Shown here piece after piece: positions 11,597 to 22,461 of a stretch of 64,000 nt of DNA. How positions within the stretch are numbered: the stretch's first letter is position 1; the number at the start of each line of letters is the position of its first letter. The notes beneath the pieces were generated by a model. That model was not told where the DNA came from, searched no databases, and worked only from the letters and a program-made list of their open reading frames with translations. Origin of the DNA: Parasponia andersonii. Lineage: Eukaryota; Streptophyta; Magnoliopsida; Rosales; Cannabaceae. Both the position numbers and the translations under genes were made by a program. The DNA lies in NCBI GenBank assembly GCA_002914805.1, contig JXTB01000235.1, forward strand, positions 1 through 64,000, given 5' to 3'.

Positions 11597-11857
11597 GCAC
11601 ACAATTTTAGGACGTAATTAAGTACCTATATCTTAGTCTTTTTGAATGCTTTTATTCCTCATTTTATGAAACTGAAAAGAATATCCTAAGCCATTATAAA
11701 CTCTCATGTTTACGTACTATAGGATCTAACGAGGAAGAAAATGCCCACATCTATGATAGTGCGCCCTGAACGCCATCCTCCCAATCTAAAACGACAGTGC
11801 AGCAAAGCACAAACATAAAAAAAAAAAAAAAAAAATGAAATAAAAAAGTATTCTTAT
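11510..11857. other. Spacer with TA repeat
   Basis: Contains a (TA)n run at about 11559-11590, a short stretch of mixed sequence and an A-run at about 11819-11835. No gene is seen. Confidence 0.5.
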
Positions 11858-13359
11858 AGAAAAATTAGGTCAAATATGCATCATAATAGACATATTTTGT
11901 TTTATATGTTTTTATCAATAAAAATTTATAAAATATGCATGTATTACCTGAAAAATTATATTTACTCTCAGTAAACTATATGTCTCTCTTCTCTTTAACC
12001 AAGCTGAAATTTTGTCTCCTCCATGCCTCTATATTTCTCTGTATCTCGATTTTTCAAGTTAACCGTCATATGAAGAATTGAAATTATAATATCAGAAAAA
12101 AATAAAAGGAAAAACACGAGAAAAGATAACTGGAAAAAGGAGAAAAAAAATTTGAGAAGAAAATCTCGTTCTCATCTCTCGTATCACCGTCAAACTCATC
12201 ATTTCCTTTTCTTCTCTCTTTATTATTCTCTACTTAACTCTGAGTATAGTTTAAAATAACATATTATCAAATTTTAAAATGTTATAAGGTCATTTATAAG
12301 TTAAAAACTCATTTTGAGGTTAATTTTGCAAGTTTTAACAAAAAATCGCAATAAATTTTGATGATTTTCAATGGTTTTTCGATGATATTTCGGTAAAAAT
12401 TATATTCTCAGTAAAATTTCAATGAAATCAATATTTTCGATAAATTTTGATACAATTTCGATGTATTTTCGATGAATTTTCGATGCAGTTTTGATGATAT
12501 TTCAATGAAAGTGGTATTCTCAGTAATATTTAAATAAAGTGGTATTTTTGACAATTTTCGATGATATTTCGATAAAGTGGTATTTTTCATAATATTTTGC
12601 CTAAAATATCACTTCATCGAAATTATGTCGAAATTCTATCAAATATTATGAAAAATACTACTTTCATCGAAATATCATCGAAAATATATCAAAATTTCAT
12701 TGAAAATTATCAAAAATATCACTTTATCGAAATATTACTGAGAATACCAATTTTATCGAAATTGTATCAAAATTGCATCAAAAACTATTAAAAATACCAT
12801 TTTATCGAAATTTTACTGAGAATATAATTTTCATCAAAATATGATTGAAAAACTATCAAAAATTATTGTAATTTTTTATTAAAACTTACAAAATTAACTT
12901 CAAAATGATTTTTTAACACATAAATGATCTCATAACATTTCAAAATTTAATAATATATTATTTTAAACTATACCTAAAATTAAGTGGAGAAGAAAGAAGA
13001 GAGAAGGGAGGGAAATAATGAGTTTGACGATAATATAAGAGATGAGAACAAGATTTTATTCTCAAATTCTTTTTTCTCCTCTTTCTAGTTATCTTTTATC
13101 GTGTTTTTCTTTTTATTCTTTTTTGATCTTATAATTTCAGCTCTTCATATGACGGCTAACTTGAAAAATCGAGATATTGAGAAGCATAGAGGCATGAGGA
13201 GAAGAAATTTCAGCTTGATTAAAGAGAAGAGAAACATATAATTTATTAAGAGTAAATATGATTTTTCAGATGATATACGAATATTTTATAAACTTTTATT
13301 GAGTAAAACATATGCACCAAATTATGCCTATTGCGATACATATTTGACCTAATTTTTCT
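11858..13359. mobile_element. 1.5-kb foldback element with very long inverted repeats
   Basis: The first bases, AGAAAAATTAGGTCAAATAT, are repeated exactly as the reverse complement at the other end. Similarity between the arms continues inward for roughly 700 bp, for example 'ctcgatttttcaagttaaccgtcatatg' near 12045 against 'catatgacggctaacttgaaaaatcgag' near 13147. The two arms meet near 12595. The inner part of each arm is built of irregular repeats of words like TTTCGATGATATTTCGAT and 'gtggtatttt'. The 60-67-residue frames here are shadows. No transposase is present; I could not read a convincing target duplication. A transcript across it would form a long double-stranded RNA. Confidence 0.8.
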
Positions 13360-13925
13360 TCGTATATATTAAGATGGGAAATTACATATCCCAATTTATT
13401 ATCTCAAAAATTGTGATACTTACTTAGATATCAGTAACACCTATTATTCTAAAAAAGTTAAAAAATAACTATTAAATTTATTTTTTTATTTTTATTTTTA
13501 CTGATTTATAACAAATAAGATAATAAGACAAAACAACAAATCTTAGTCTATGTCAGACCCATCCAAAAAGCCTTACAAAGATCTGGAATTGTCTTCCACC
13601 AAACACAAACTCTGGAAGAGTACCCACCGTTCTATTGGAAAGGGCATCTAGATGCAAATGACGGGAAAAAAAAAAAGAAAGAGAAAAAGAAACATTAAAT
13701 AATTAACATGAATTTTGTATTAATATGCAGGAGAACAATGTAAATCAATGCCTTTAATGAGGTACCATCCAATATTATGGTATACCGGGCCGAAAGTCTT
13801 CTTCTCATGAAAAGTTAGCAACGACTTTTTGACTCTTCGCTTTGCACCCAAAAAAAAAAAATCTGAGTCTTCGTTGACGACGTCTGCTAGCTAGCTCTTT
13901 TCTCCCGCTAGTATTCTTTAGCGAT
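13360..13925. other. Probable upstream region of the EF-hand gene
   Basis: No coding frame is visible. A block from about 13570 to 13640 is of mixed composition. The last 150 bases before the TATA box contain TTGAC (about 13873) and a CTAGCTAGC run, but no cis-element assignment is safe. Confidence 0.35.
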
Positions 13926-13933
13926 TATAAATA
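13926..13933 (+). promoter_or_regulatory. Candidate TATA box
   Basis: TATAAATA within GCGATTATAAATATAGTTTC lies about 30 bases before a plausible transcription start near 13955-13965. It precedes the candidate untranslated exon with a strong GGTAAGTAA donor at 14103. The link to the coding exon at 17693 is inference from splice signals. Confidence 0.4.
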
Positions 13934-13954
13934 TAGTTTCAGTATCTAACTATA

Positions 13955-14102
13955 TGTTGCATATATATTCAAGTTATAAAATATCTTTATGCATATACAC
14001 TAGAAGTCTAGTCAGCTGTACATGCTGCAACTCGTTACGTATATTCGAAGCAATTTCTAAAACAGTTGCATGCTCTGAAGTAATCTCTCGGCTCCTTTTG
14101 CG
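13955..14102 (+). other. Candidate 5' untranslated exon of the EF-hand gene
   Basis: The segment ends CTCCTTTTGCG followed by GTAAGTAAATC, a near-perfect plant 5' splice donor. The first good acceptor ahead of the EF-hand start codon is TTTTACTTCAG ending at 17640, 53 bases before the ATG. Joining them gives a leader intron of about 3.5 kb. This intron holds a MITE and an LTR. No transcript evidence is available here. Confidence 0.35.
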
Positions 14103-15868
14103 GTAAGTAAATCTTTATCCTGTGATTATTCTGTATTTAGAGGATTACATACCCTTGGGCTTCACTTTTTTTTTTTCCTTTTTTTTTTTCAATTAAATTT
14201 TATATAATATATATGTCGGTGTGTGTTTGTTTGCATGGATTTAGCCATGTTTATCTAGAAAATGGGAAAATATTAATTATCGCTTTATACATCCAATTTC
14301 ATACTTGAGGTAAGTACTGCATAAGAAGAAATACTACTTTTCTCTTTCAAAAGTGAGTATAATTATATCTGTTTTCGGTGTGGCGGATACAAGTTGGGAA
14401 TGCGCTCACTAAATTTTTTCATTACTTAGATATTTTGGCGATCAATTCAGATTTTTCCTTACTAAAATTGGATTTCTATGTTTGCTCTTACTCAAATATT
14501 ATATTTTTTAATTTCTTTTTTATTTTTTTAAAATAAAATTTAACTAATAATTTCTACTTATTATAAATTAAAAATATATATATTATTATCTAATTCTCAC
14601 CCCACCTAAACTCTTTATTTATTTATTAATTAAGGACTACGCAACTATTTTTATTTTTGATATTCTTATCTCTATAGATTTGTCTCCCCACTCATTTTTA
14701 TCCCAAAAAAAAAACTTTGTTTGCTTCTTAAAATTACAAAGTTACATATAACGGCCGCTAAGCAGTGACAACCGGATGCAAAAGGAGCCAGTGTGCCCCC
14801 CACTTAACTTTGTTTAATCCCACTTTTGTCTCATATATTTTTCATCTTTTTCATTTGACAATATTTAATTTTTACTCTTTAGGATGGAATCTCATTATTT
14901 CTTCAAATGACCCCACTAAATATTTCACTATTTGTGTGTTTCATACGTACAATTATTTTATATTTCAACTTTCCCCCCTAAAAGTAGTATGCTTTTTTTT
15001 TTTTGAAAGGAAAATAGTATGCTTTTTGGGTTAATTAATTTCCTTTTTCTTTTTTCCTATTGTATTCCTTGTCTCCAGTTTTTTTTTCTCGACTTTTATT
15101 CTCATTAATTTTTATGAATAGCGTGTCCAGTACCCAACATATATTATTTTCTATGAACAACAATAATCAAAATTTTGTAAAATAAATTTTTTGATGACTA
15201 AGTACTGTATGTGATTTTCCAAAATTATGTTTGTGTGTATGTTATTTCATAACTATCGTTCCATATTAAATATATTTTTATATTTCTTTTATTGAATTGT
15301 TTTTTCTTTTATTCCCAAACTGAAACAAAATCCTAGATCCATCACTACTCCTATGTAATTTGGCCACAACCGGTGAAAAAAAATACGTTTGAAGTTTGTG
15401 TGTTTTGTGTTATTGTTAATTTAGTTTTTGTTTTTTTGATCTGCCGAAATATTTGTCTTTTTAGTTTTTCAGGTTTTGCCGTTTCTTTTATGTAGCTATG
15501 ATGTATAATTTGAAATGTATATATATAGTGACATGGCCAAGAATATATGTATATATATATATATATATATATGTTTATAAACATTATGTTATTTCATTTT
15601 TTTTCTAAATGTCTAATTTTATTTATTTATTTACTTTTTTTAACAGTTGTGGTTTTTCTTAATCTAATTTGGAAGACATTTAAATGAAATATTCACCGTT
15701 CATGCACCTATATAGGAATTAAAGAAGAATAGTAATAGTAGTGCAACATGAAATAATGTTGAAAATCAACCTTAGAAATACGATATTAAGATTGTTAATT
15801 TCAGATTATAATCAAAAGTCTGAGATCATCAAATTATGTCCTTAACTATACATACACATATATATAAA
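14103..15868 (+). other. Proposed leader intron, left part
   Basis: AT-rich with T-runs and a (TA)n run at about 15547-15571. Short frames (14765-15034 plus, 15351-15584 minus) are low-complexity and have no recognisable domain. Nothing coding is supported. Confidence 0.4.
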
Positions 15869-16247
15869 GGGCACCAATCCAGTAGGTATTTTTTTTTTAC
15901 CTATGCATAGGTATCAATTTGACCAATGAAAATTTAGCATGCACATTTTTTTATTGTAAAATGTAAGAGAGAGAGAAAGAGTATTAATGATGCATGTCTT
16001 TTCATGCACTTTATTATAGCCATTGGATCACCATTANCCTATGCATAGGTATCAATTTGACCAATGAAAATTTAGCATGCACATTTTTTTATTGTAAAAT
16101 GTAAGAGAGAGAGAAAGAGTATTAATGATGCACGTCTTTTCATGCACTTCATTATAGCCATTGGATCACCATTAGATGGTGATCCAACGGCTAAAAAAAA
16201 AAACCTATCCATAGGTAAAAAAAAAAAAAAAATACCTATTGGATTGG

Positions 16248-16251
<4 letters not shown>
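15869..16251 (+). mobile_element. MITE copy 5, with an internal duplication across a single N
   Basis: The ends are GGGCACCAATCCAGTAGGTA and TACCTATTGGATTGGCAAC, a clear inverted pair, and TA repeats flank both sides. A 137-bp segment, 15900-16036, is repeated at 16038-16174 with about two differences, separated only by the N at 16037. Without that repeat the element would be about 245 bp, the length of copy 2. The repeat may be an assembly artefact. Confidence 0.75.

Positions 16252-16287
<36 letters not shown>
16252..16287. repeat. (TA)n microsatellite
   Basis: A TA run of about 36 bp directly follows the MITE end and is followed by TTCCAAAG. Confidence 0.85.
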
Positions 16288-16289
<2 letters not shown>

Positions 16290-16990
16290 CAAAGCATATA
16301 CTTTTTTTCTAAAAAAAAGAAAAAAAAATCAAAAAGCATTTTTTTCAGAGAAGTTCTTACAGATAATTTATTTAGATTAGTTTGAATTCTGGTTTTCATT
16401 TATGCCCATTAAGTAGAATTCTAGCTTCAGTACTCCTCTTGGTGTTATTCATTTATTTAAAAAAAAGTCTTAAAATCAATTTTTTTCCTTCTTGGGAAGT
16501 GTTATAACTACAATAAGTGTTTCTGTCACAACCCAAAATTCGGGCTAGTGACAGAAGGAAAATTTTACAAAAGTGAGAAATTTCTTGATTTATTTGGAAA
16601 ATATCTTAAAAGTCTCAGTTTTATAAAACTGTTTATTTAAATAAAATATTTGGAATTTCATCTCATGAATCTCTCCCACAGTTTGTATACACCATTAAAC
16701 ATAAATCAAATAAATACAATTAAAAAAATGAGTTTGAAATAAGATTCAAGCATCATCTTCATCTACAATAAAATCAAATATCAGTATGACATACTTGTGT
16801 TCACAGACATAAAGAAAACAGTAATCTTGGTTCTAATACTAATCCAGAAACAAACAGTCCCAACACCACAACACACTCTTCTAGCATTACCAAAATGTTG
16901 AAGTACAATTACAGATAACCTCTTAATCCTCTTGATCACCCAAATCGAACTGAACACCACTTAAGGAGGAAGGTAGGGGGGTGAGCATAC

Positions 16991-17085
16991 TGTGAAATCC
17001 CACATCGGCTGGAAAGGGGAACGAAGCACTCTTTATAAGGGTGTGAATACCTTTCCCTATCAGACGCGTTTTGAAAACCGTGAGC
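16991..17085 (+). mobile_element. Start of a second, small LTR-type repeat cut by the gap
   Basis: TGTGAAATCCCACATCGGCT, then CTTTATAAGGGTGTGAATAC and CAGACGCGTTTTGAAAACCG. From memory this wording belongs to a short repeat that is widespread in plant genomes and resembles a terminal-repeat retrotransposon in miniature. The TG start and the TTTATAAGG box fit an LTR. Its other end is hidden in the gap, so the family cannot be confirmed. Confidence 0.45.
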
Positions 17086-17213
17086 NNNNNNNNNNNNNNN
17101 NNNNNNNNNNNNNNNNNNNNNNNNNNNNNNNNNNNNNNNNNNNNNNNNNNNNNNNNNNNNNNNNNNNNNNNNNNNNNNNNNNNNNNNNNNNNNNNNNNNN
17201 NNNNNNNNNNNNN
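17086..17213. other. Assembly gap (128 N)
   Basis: A run of N. Compared with the intact copy at 38544-40754, about 210 bp of LTR sequence is missing here in addition to the rest of the inserted repeat. The open frames that run through the N are artefacts. Confidence 0.99.
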
Positions 17214-17692
17214 GATGATGGCACTAAGTGTACCTAACAGCCTGCTTGACACCTAAGTCCATATCCGGAGGAGACTCCCATGTGTCGCCTACCAAACCTA
17301 GAGAGCTCTTCAATGGCTTCGTTGGGAGAGAAACAGAGAGAGAATTGGGGAGGAAAAAAGAGAAAGGGGAGAAGAAGAAGGCAAACCCATGTGGGTTTGC
17401 ATGAGATTGTGCAATTTTCTCAAAATTACAAAATAGTCTTCCAACTCTCAAATCGTTTCATTTTAGTCTTCCATAGAAATTACAATTTAGTCCTCGTACC
17501 TTAAAGTTTTGCAATTTAGTCCCTCCAATTTAATAATCCGAAATCATTAAAATGACCAAACTACCCCTTAAAAATCTGGGGTTTTACAGTTACTTACAAG
17601 TTCAAGCATTTTAATTCAAATTAATCATATTTTACTTCAGGAATTGAAGTTTAGCAAGCGGGAGCCTCATTCTCTCAAATACATTTACACGC

Positions 17693-18232
17693 ATGGAGGA
17701 GATACGTAGTGCAGCTTCAGCTTATCATGTAAAGTTGTTCGATAAGGAAAAGAAGGACGCAACAAAGTTAAACGCTGAAAAGGTATTCGAAACGTTGTAT
17801 GCAAAAGGGAATGGAAAAATAAGGTTCAGAGTTTACAAGGAAAGTTTTAAGGTGTGGGAAAAGCACGAAAAGCATATTACGGATCCCAAATTCTTCAAAA
17901 TTCTCGACAATGACAGCGATGGTTTACTAGACAAACAGGACATTATCACCTTGTCATACCTCGTAAACACTGGAAAATTGCGGTTTTGCAATAGCTGTGA
18001 AGAGTTTCTGAAGGGACCATGTTTTACTTGCGTGGAATGCTTCACTCGTTCGACTGACGGTAAATTGATATATAGGCTATGCAGTGTGTGTTACGGCCTT
18101 GGAATCTTCTCGCACAATGAAGATCATGTCCAATTTACAGATGACGATTCGCTCCTCCTGAAAATGAGACTCGAGGCAGCTAAAACCGCTCCACCTGCAA
18201 CTGCTCATAAGCTTAAACTGGTAATGTTTTGA
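17693..18232 (+). CDS. EF-hand protein with a Cys/His zinc-binding-like cluster
   Basis: The 179-residue frame starts MEEIRSAASAYHV. A canonical EF-hand loop, DNDSDGLLDKQD, lies at about residues 72-83; acidic or Asn residues occupy the metal positions, with Asp instead of the usual Glu at position 12. An earlier stretch (KGNGKIRF) looks like a degenerate EF-hand. A Cys/His cluster follows: CNSC, CFTC, C, LCSVC and HNEDH, resembling a ZZ or DC1-type zinc site. The order matches a plant family of small proteins that pair EF-hands with such a cluster; its function is not established. The frame ends soon after GCTTAAACTG|GTAATG, a usable splice donor at 18221, so the real C-terminus may lie in the exon at 18842. 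The ATG is preceded by an in-frame TTTACACGC context and is the first in the exon. Confidence 0.75.
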   Translation: MEEIRSAASAYHVKLFDKEKKDATKLNAEKVFETLYAKGNGKIRFRVYKESFKVWEKHEKHITDPKFFKILDNDSDGLLDKQDIITLSYLVNTGKLRFCNSCEEFLKGPCFTCVECFTRSTDGKLIYRLCSVCYGLGIFSHNEDHVQFTDDDSLLLKMRLEAAKTAPPATAHKLKLVMF

Positions 18233-18841
18233 GTCAATATATGTTCTTGCGTAATGGTAATAATGTCTATAATACTGAATGATATGTGGCAATTGAATTG
18301 TAATCCTCCTCCAGAAAAATGACAAACCCTACCATATATTAAGTTCGGAATTAAGAAACTGGTATAATAGCTGAGTTCCTTTATAATCCCTATGTTTAAG
18401 TTTGAAGAAGTTCTAAGAAGTCATTTCATAATATTAGGATTTTTTTCAGAACAAAGGGAAAAGAAAAAAAGAAAAAGAAAAGACAAAGGGTTAATATTTT
18501 ATTTTATGTACGTACATATATGTATAAACCGTACATATATAAACAAAGAAGTGTTTTTTAACAGGTAATATAGATAGGACACGTCACGCGATAGAGCTAA
18601 AAAAGTCACTACTAGCTACATAGTATATATATATACATACACGTGCACCAGGATGTAGTCGGTTTAGGACTTGAATGTAATTAATTAGAAAACAGGTGTT
18701 CAGAATTAGTGCAGAATTTGTGGGACCGGTCCCAGAAGGAAGACCGTACCCAAAGCCTACGTGCATATCATCCAAATTGTACTATATATTAGCTAGTTGC
18801 TTACCACTCATCTAATCCCATTATCAATGCTCATGAATCAG

Positions 18842-19243
18842 GATCCTAACCTCTTACTCTCTCAAATTCTGGTTGCGAGTCTCCTTCATTGGGCCATTTT
18901 TCCTGGGGTCGACGAAGCTATTCATCTTGTTAGTCATCAGTTTACCTCTCATGCCGACGCTACCGCATCTGCGCTGTCTGACCATGCTACTTCGGCTTCT
19001 GATGCTGCGTCTGCAGGAATTGATCATCATATTTCTTCTGCTTCCGACGCTGCATCCGTAGGAACTGATCACCTTGCTTCCATTGCCGACGCTGCATCTG
19101 CGGGAACTGATCACATTGCTTATGCTTCAGATTACATTGCATCTGCTTCACATCACGTTGCATCTGCTTCCACTCACGTTGCATCTGCGGCCGCAGATCC
19201 GGGTTTCTTTGCAGATCTTTTCTCCAACTTGTTTAATTTCTAA
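18842..19243 (+). CDS. Ala/Ser/His heptad-repeat region, probable second coding exon
   Basis: An open frame of 133 residues from the acceptor AATCAG|GATCCT to a TAA at 19241. If the EF-hand exon is spliced from 18220 to 18842 the phase is kept (0 to 0) and a 309-residue protein results. A stand-alone start at 18797 (148 residues) is the alternative. After a hydrophobic start (LLLSQILVASLLHWAIF) come ten units of seven residues (one of eight), such as DHATSAS, DAASAGI, DHLASIA, DYIASAS, HHVASAS and THVASAA; then DPGFFADLFSNLFNF ends the protein. The pattern predicts an Ala-rich amphipathic helix. At DNA level the unit is about 42-45 bp, so it grew by tandem duplication. The frames on the other strand and in other frames (18854-19348) are shadows. 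Confidence 0.5.
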   Translation, partial: DPNLLLSQILVASLLHWAIFPGVDEAIHLVSHQFTSHADATASALSDHATSASDAASAGIDHHISSASDAASVGTDHLASIADAASAGTDHIAYASDYIASASHHVASASTHVASAAADPGFFADLFSNLFNF

Positions 19244-19769
19244 TGACTCTACGGGATTAGCATGTGCATGTATGATATTAGTTTTTGTTTTTGTGTTACG
19301 GGCATGAATGGGTGGTGGTGCTGTTATGTGGTTGATTTCAAAGGGCACGCCAGTGAGCGGTGGTGCTATTTATGCCAGTCCATGCATTGTATTATCTGAG
19401 AGTTTTCCATCTAAAACAATGTTTCATGAGTTGTATCGTATGGGGTTGTTTCCTAGTTTGAACTAGGCAGCAGTTGTAACTCTCTTCTTCCTATTTTACC
19501 GGTTGCATGTGAACCCTGAGTTTGGGAATATACATTATGGACGATGATAAGGATCCCAACCATTATTTTAAATTTTCAATATTAGTATATGGGTAAATGA
19601 ATTGTTACTATTAAATTGATTTGTCTTACCCAAAATCCAAGATTATTACTATTGATATATTTAGTATAAAATAAAGCTTAAATGGGGACTCAAACAACTT
19701 ACGCCTTCAAATTAAACTTTTCAGTCTGCATTAAAGAAAACATTCTATTAAACTAGTGACATCAAAAGT
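19244..19769 (+). other. Probable 3' UTR and flank of the EF-hand gene
   Basis: No further coding frame. The first 300 bases are of mixed composition, as expected for a plant 3' UTR; the rest becomes AT-rich. No single polyadenylation site can be chosen. Confidence 0.35.
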
Positions 19770-19774
19770 GTAAC

Positions 19775-21359
19775 TGTAAAAACCCGGAATTTTCGAGGGT
19801 AATTTGGATATTTTACCAATTTTTTGGATAAAATATTGTGGGGATTAATTTGCAAAGGTTTTGTGTAGATGGGCTAAATTACAAATTTTGAGGGACTAAA
19901 TTGATAGAGATTTAAAATTTTGGGGACTTATGTGCAATATTTGAAAAATTGCACAGCCCATTCAAAACAGGCCACATGGCCTGTTCACTCATTTCTCTCT
20001 CTCTCTTCTCTCTCTTCTTCTCCGACCTTTCTCTCTCTTCTCTCTCAGCCGCACCACCGCAGGATCGCTGCCAGCCGTCGTCCGCCTGCACCACCAAACC
20101 AGCGTCGACTCGCCAGGCCGCGCCGAAGCTCCACCCCCGCTCACCAGCCGCCGCCGACGACATTTGCATCGCCGGAAATCTCCAAAGAGGCCGAATCGGT
20201 TTTTTCATCACCGGCGAAGATTCCGGCCATCATTCGACCTCCAACAGGTTCCGTTGGATTCATCTCGTTTTAAGGATTATCAAGGTATATATATCTCAAC
20301 CCCATTTTGCCCAGATTGAAAGTTGTCTTTTTGGGTATTTCGAGTTTAAGTTTGACTTTTTGATCCAGCCGTTGAATTGTGTTTTTGTTGTCATTTTTGG
20401 AATGTACTCGGAAAATGGAGAAGTTTGATATATATATATATATATATATATATTGCCTATGTTTGGTGATCGGCACAAAAATCGAGATCGGACGGTCGAG
20501 ATTTACCTCGTTGCCACCGGCCCGGTATGGACCTGGACCCGAATTGGATAACTTATGTATCTAACCTAGCTATTTTTTATGCTAGGAATTCATTGAAGAA
20601 GTTCATTTATGGAATTGAAGCTCCGGTGAGAAGTTGATTTTTCGCAAGAGGACGATCGAGGGCTTGGAATTGGTTCCTGACCCTCTGGGCGATCGTCAAC
20701 GACACATTAAGGATTCGAAAGCGTGGTATTGCTATTCAAGCGAGATATGGACTCAATTACCACTATTTTATATCGTTTTCAAATAAAACTTACTTTCTGC
20801 AACATATGAGAATAAACGTGATTTTTGAACTATTTAAATGTCTGTGATGGGAATTTATTGTATGAGATATATACTGTATTACTCTGGGAATTTTCTGAGT
20901 GCAGATTATTTTGGGTATATTAAAAATAGGGCCGTTATGCTGCCCGTTTTCCTATAAAATCTAGTATATGAATTTTACTGAAAAACGAGAGTACGATTAT
21001 TTTCAGACTTCAATTATATATTGCACGTATCATAGGATCATACATGAGCACCGTATTAGCATCATGGGTTTATAGTGTGGCGTTGCGTGCTCCACTGTCG
21101 GTAAAACTCCGTAAACTCGCGCGGGGTTTTGTTATTTCTAATTACCTCCTCATTTGGCAGGCATAGGTAATTCGGTTGCCCCTTCAGGTTTGGTAGGCGA
21201 CACACGGGTATCCCCTCCGGGTATGGGCTTAGGTATCAAGCAGGTTATTAGGTACACTTAGTGCCATCATCGTGGGTTTCCACAGATGAGAGGATGTGAG
21301 CTCATGGGTATGGGTTGATTTGTATCATTTGCATATGATTCGAATAGTTTTGATTATAC

Positions 21360-21392
<33 letters not shown>

Positions 21393-21971
21393 GATTTCCG
21401 GTTTAGATTATATATATATGGATGTTTTGGACTAAACTAACCATGCATGAATTCTTCATCACAAAAATATTTTCGATCGAGGTAATTATTTTTCCTACTG
21501 GGCATTGTATACTCACCCCCTTTCTTCTTCCTCAGGTGGTGTCCAGTGCGATCTTGGTGATCAAGAGGAATAAGAGGTTATCTGGACTGCAGTTCGTCTC
21601 TTGGTAATATTAGAAGTTTATTGTCGTAGTCTTTGGACTATTTGGGTTTTGTATTAGTATTGAACCAAGATTACTGCTTTCCATTTTGTCTGCGAACTTA
21701 TGTATGTTATTCTGGTATTTGACTTTTTGGTAGATGATGATGATGCTTGGTTTTATATTTGATTTTGTGTTTTTAAAATAGTTTTTCAGTCTATGTTAAA
21801 TGGTGTATATAAACTGTGAGAGTGGTTCACAGGATGGAATTTCGATTATTTTAATTAAATGGACCGTTTTTATAAAAACTAGAACTTTTGATACTTTTCA
21901 AATAAATCAAGGAATTTTCCATCTTTGTGAAATTCCCCTTCTGCCACTAGCCCAGGTTTTGGGTCATGACA
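19775..21971 (-). mobile_element. Solo LTR, 2197 bp (family 2), target duplication GTAAC
   Basis: It begins TGTAAAAACCCGGAATTTTC and ends CAGGTTTTGGGTCATGACA, with GTAAC at 19770-19774 and 21972-21976. It is the reverse complement of the copies at 16524-17588 and 38544-40754. A GC-rich, CT-repeat-rich segment at 19985-20260 produces the long frames 19912-20428 on both strands; these are shadows, since the same segment is frame-shifted in the other copy. Two TA microsatellites lie inside (20428-20453 and 21365-21391). No gag or pol adjoins it. Confidence 0.9.
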
Positions 21972-22000
21972 GTAACAAATAGACTTTTAGAAAATAGGAA

Positions 22001-22363
22001 TAACTGCAGAAAAAATCCCTGAGCTTCGAGTATTCTATAATTTAAACCCCGAAGTTTGGACTCGGCAAAATAAAATCCTGAGATTAAGAATTTTTGAAAA
22101 TTAATACCTTGAGTTGACTTTTTGTATAATTTTAATTGATAAAATATAATAATATCCTCAAAATTAAGAAGAATAATAAGGATTAATCTAATTTTAATAG
22201 AGGATACTATTATTTTTTGGTTGCTAAAATTGGTCAAAAAGTATTTTCAGTGTATTAATTTTTAAAAATTTTTAATCTCAAAATATTATTTTGCAAAGTC
22301 CAAACTTCAGTATTTAAATTGCAGAATACTTAAATTTGAGAGTTTTTTTTTTTACAATTCACT
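22001..22363. mobile_element. MITE with internal palindrome (family B, copy 1)
   Basis: The left end is ACTGCAGAAAAAATCCCTGA and the right end mirrors it with a T-run and TACAATTC. The centre contains 'aatatcctc...gaggatactatt', a palindrome. A second copy lies at 33725-34080. The 96-residue frame on the minus strand (21947-22237) is similar to the frame 33841-34116 only because both translate this repeat. Confidence 0.6.
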
Positions 22364-22461
22364 CTAGAAAATATAAGTATATTTAATCTAATTGTTTTCA
22401 GTGTTTGACCCTCTAAACTTGCATAGAGAAAATAGTCCACGGTGGCACAACAAGCATAAAG

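Larger units (their letters stand above)
16524..17588 (+). mobile_element. Solo LTR (family 2), broken by an insertion and a gap
   Basis: It starts TGTCACAACCCAAAATTCGG and ends GGGGTTTTACA. The flanks GTTTC (16519-16523) and GTTAC (17589-17593) match in four of five bases and are probably the target duplication. It is collinear with the copy at 38544-40754. After 16990 it switches to TGTGAAATCCCACATCGGCT, a different repeat, and then enters the gap; family-2 sequence resumes at 17214. The LTR lies in the proposed leader intron of the EF-hand gene, just upstream of its acceptor. Confidence 0.75.

Noticed and set aside
12408..12791. Asn/Ile/Ser-rich frames of 60-64 residues
   Set aside because: Translations of the internal repeats of the foldback element on its two arms.
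16923..17256. Frames crossing the small gap
   Set aside because: They depend on 128 N within a broken LTR.
19912..20428. Overlapping frames of 99-159 residues on both strands
   Set aside because: They lie in the GC-rich part of a 2.2-kb solo LTR with GTAAC target duplications. The same region in the other copy gives different frames, so they are not conserved proteins.
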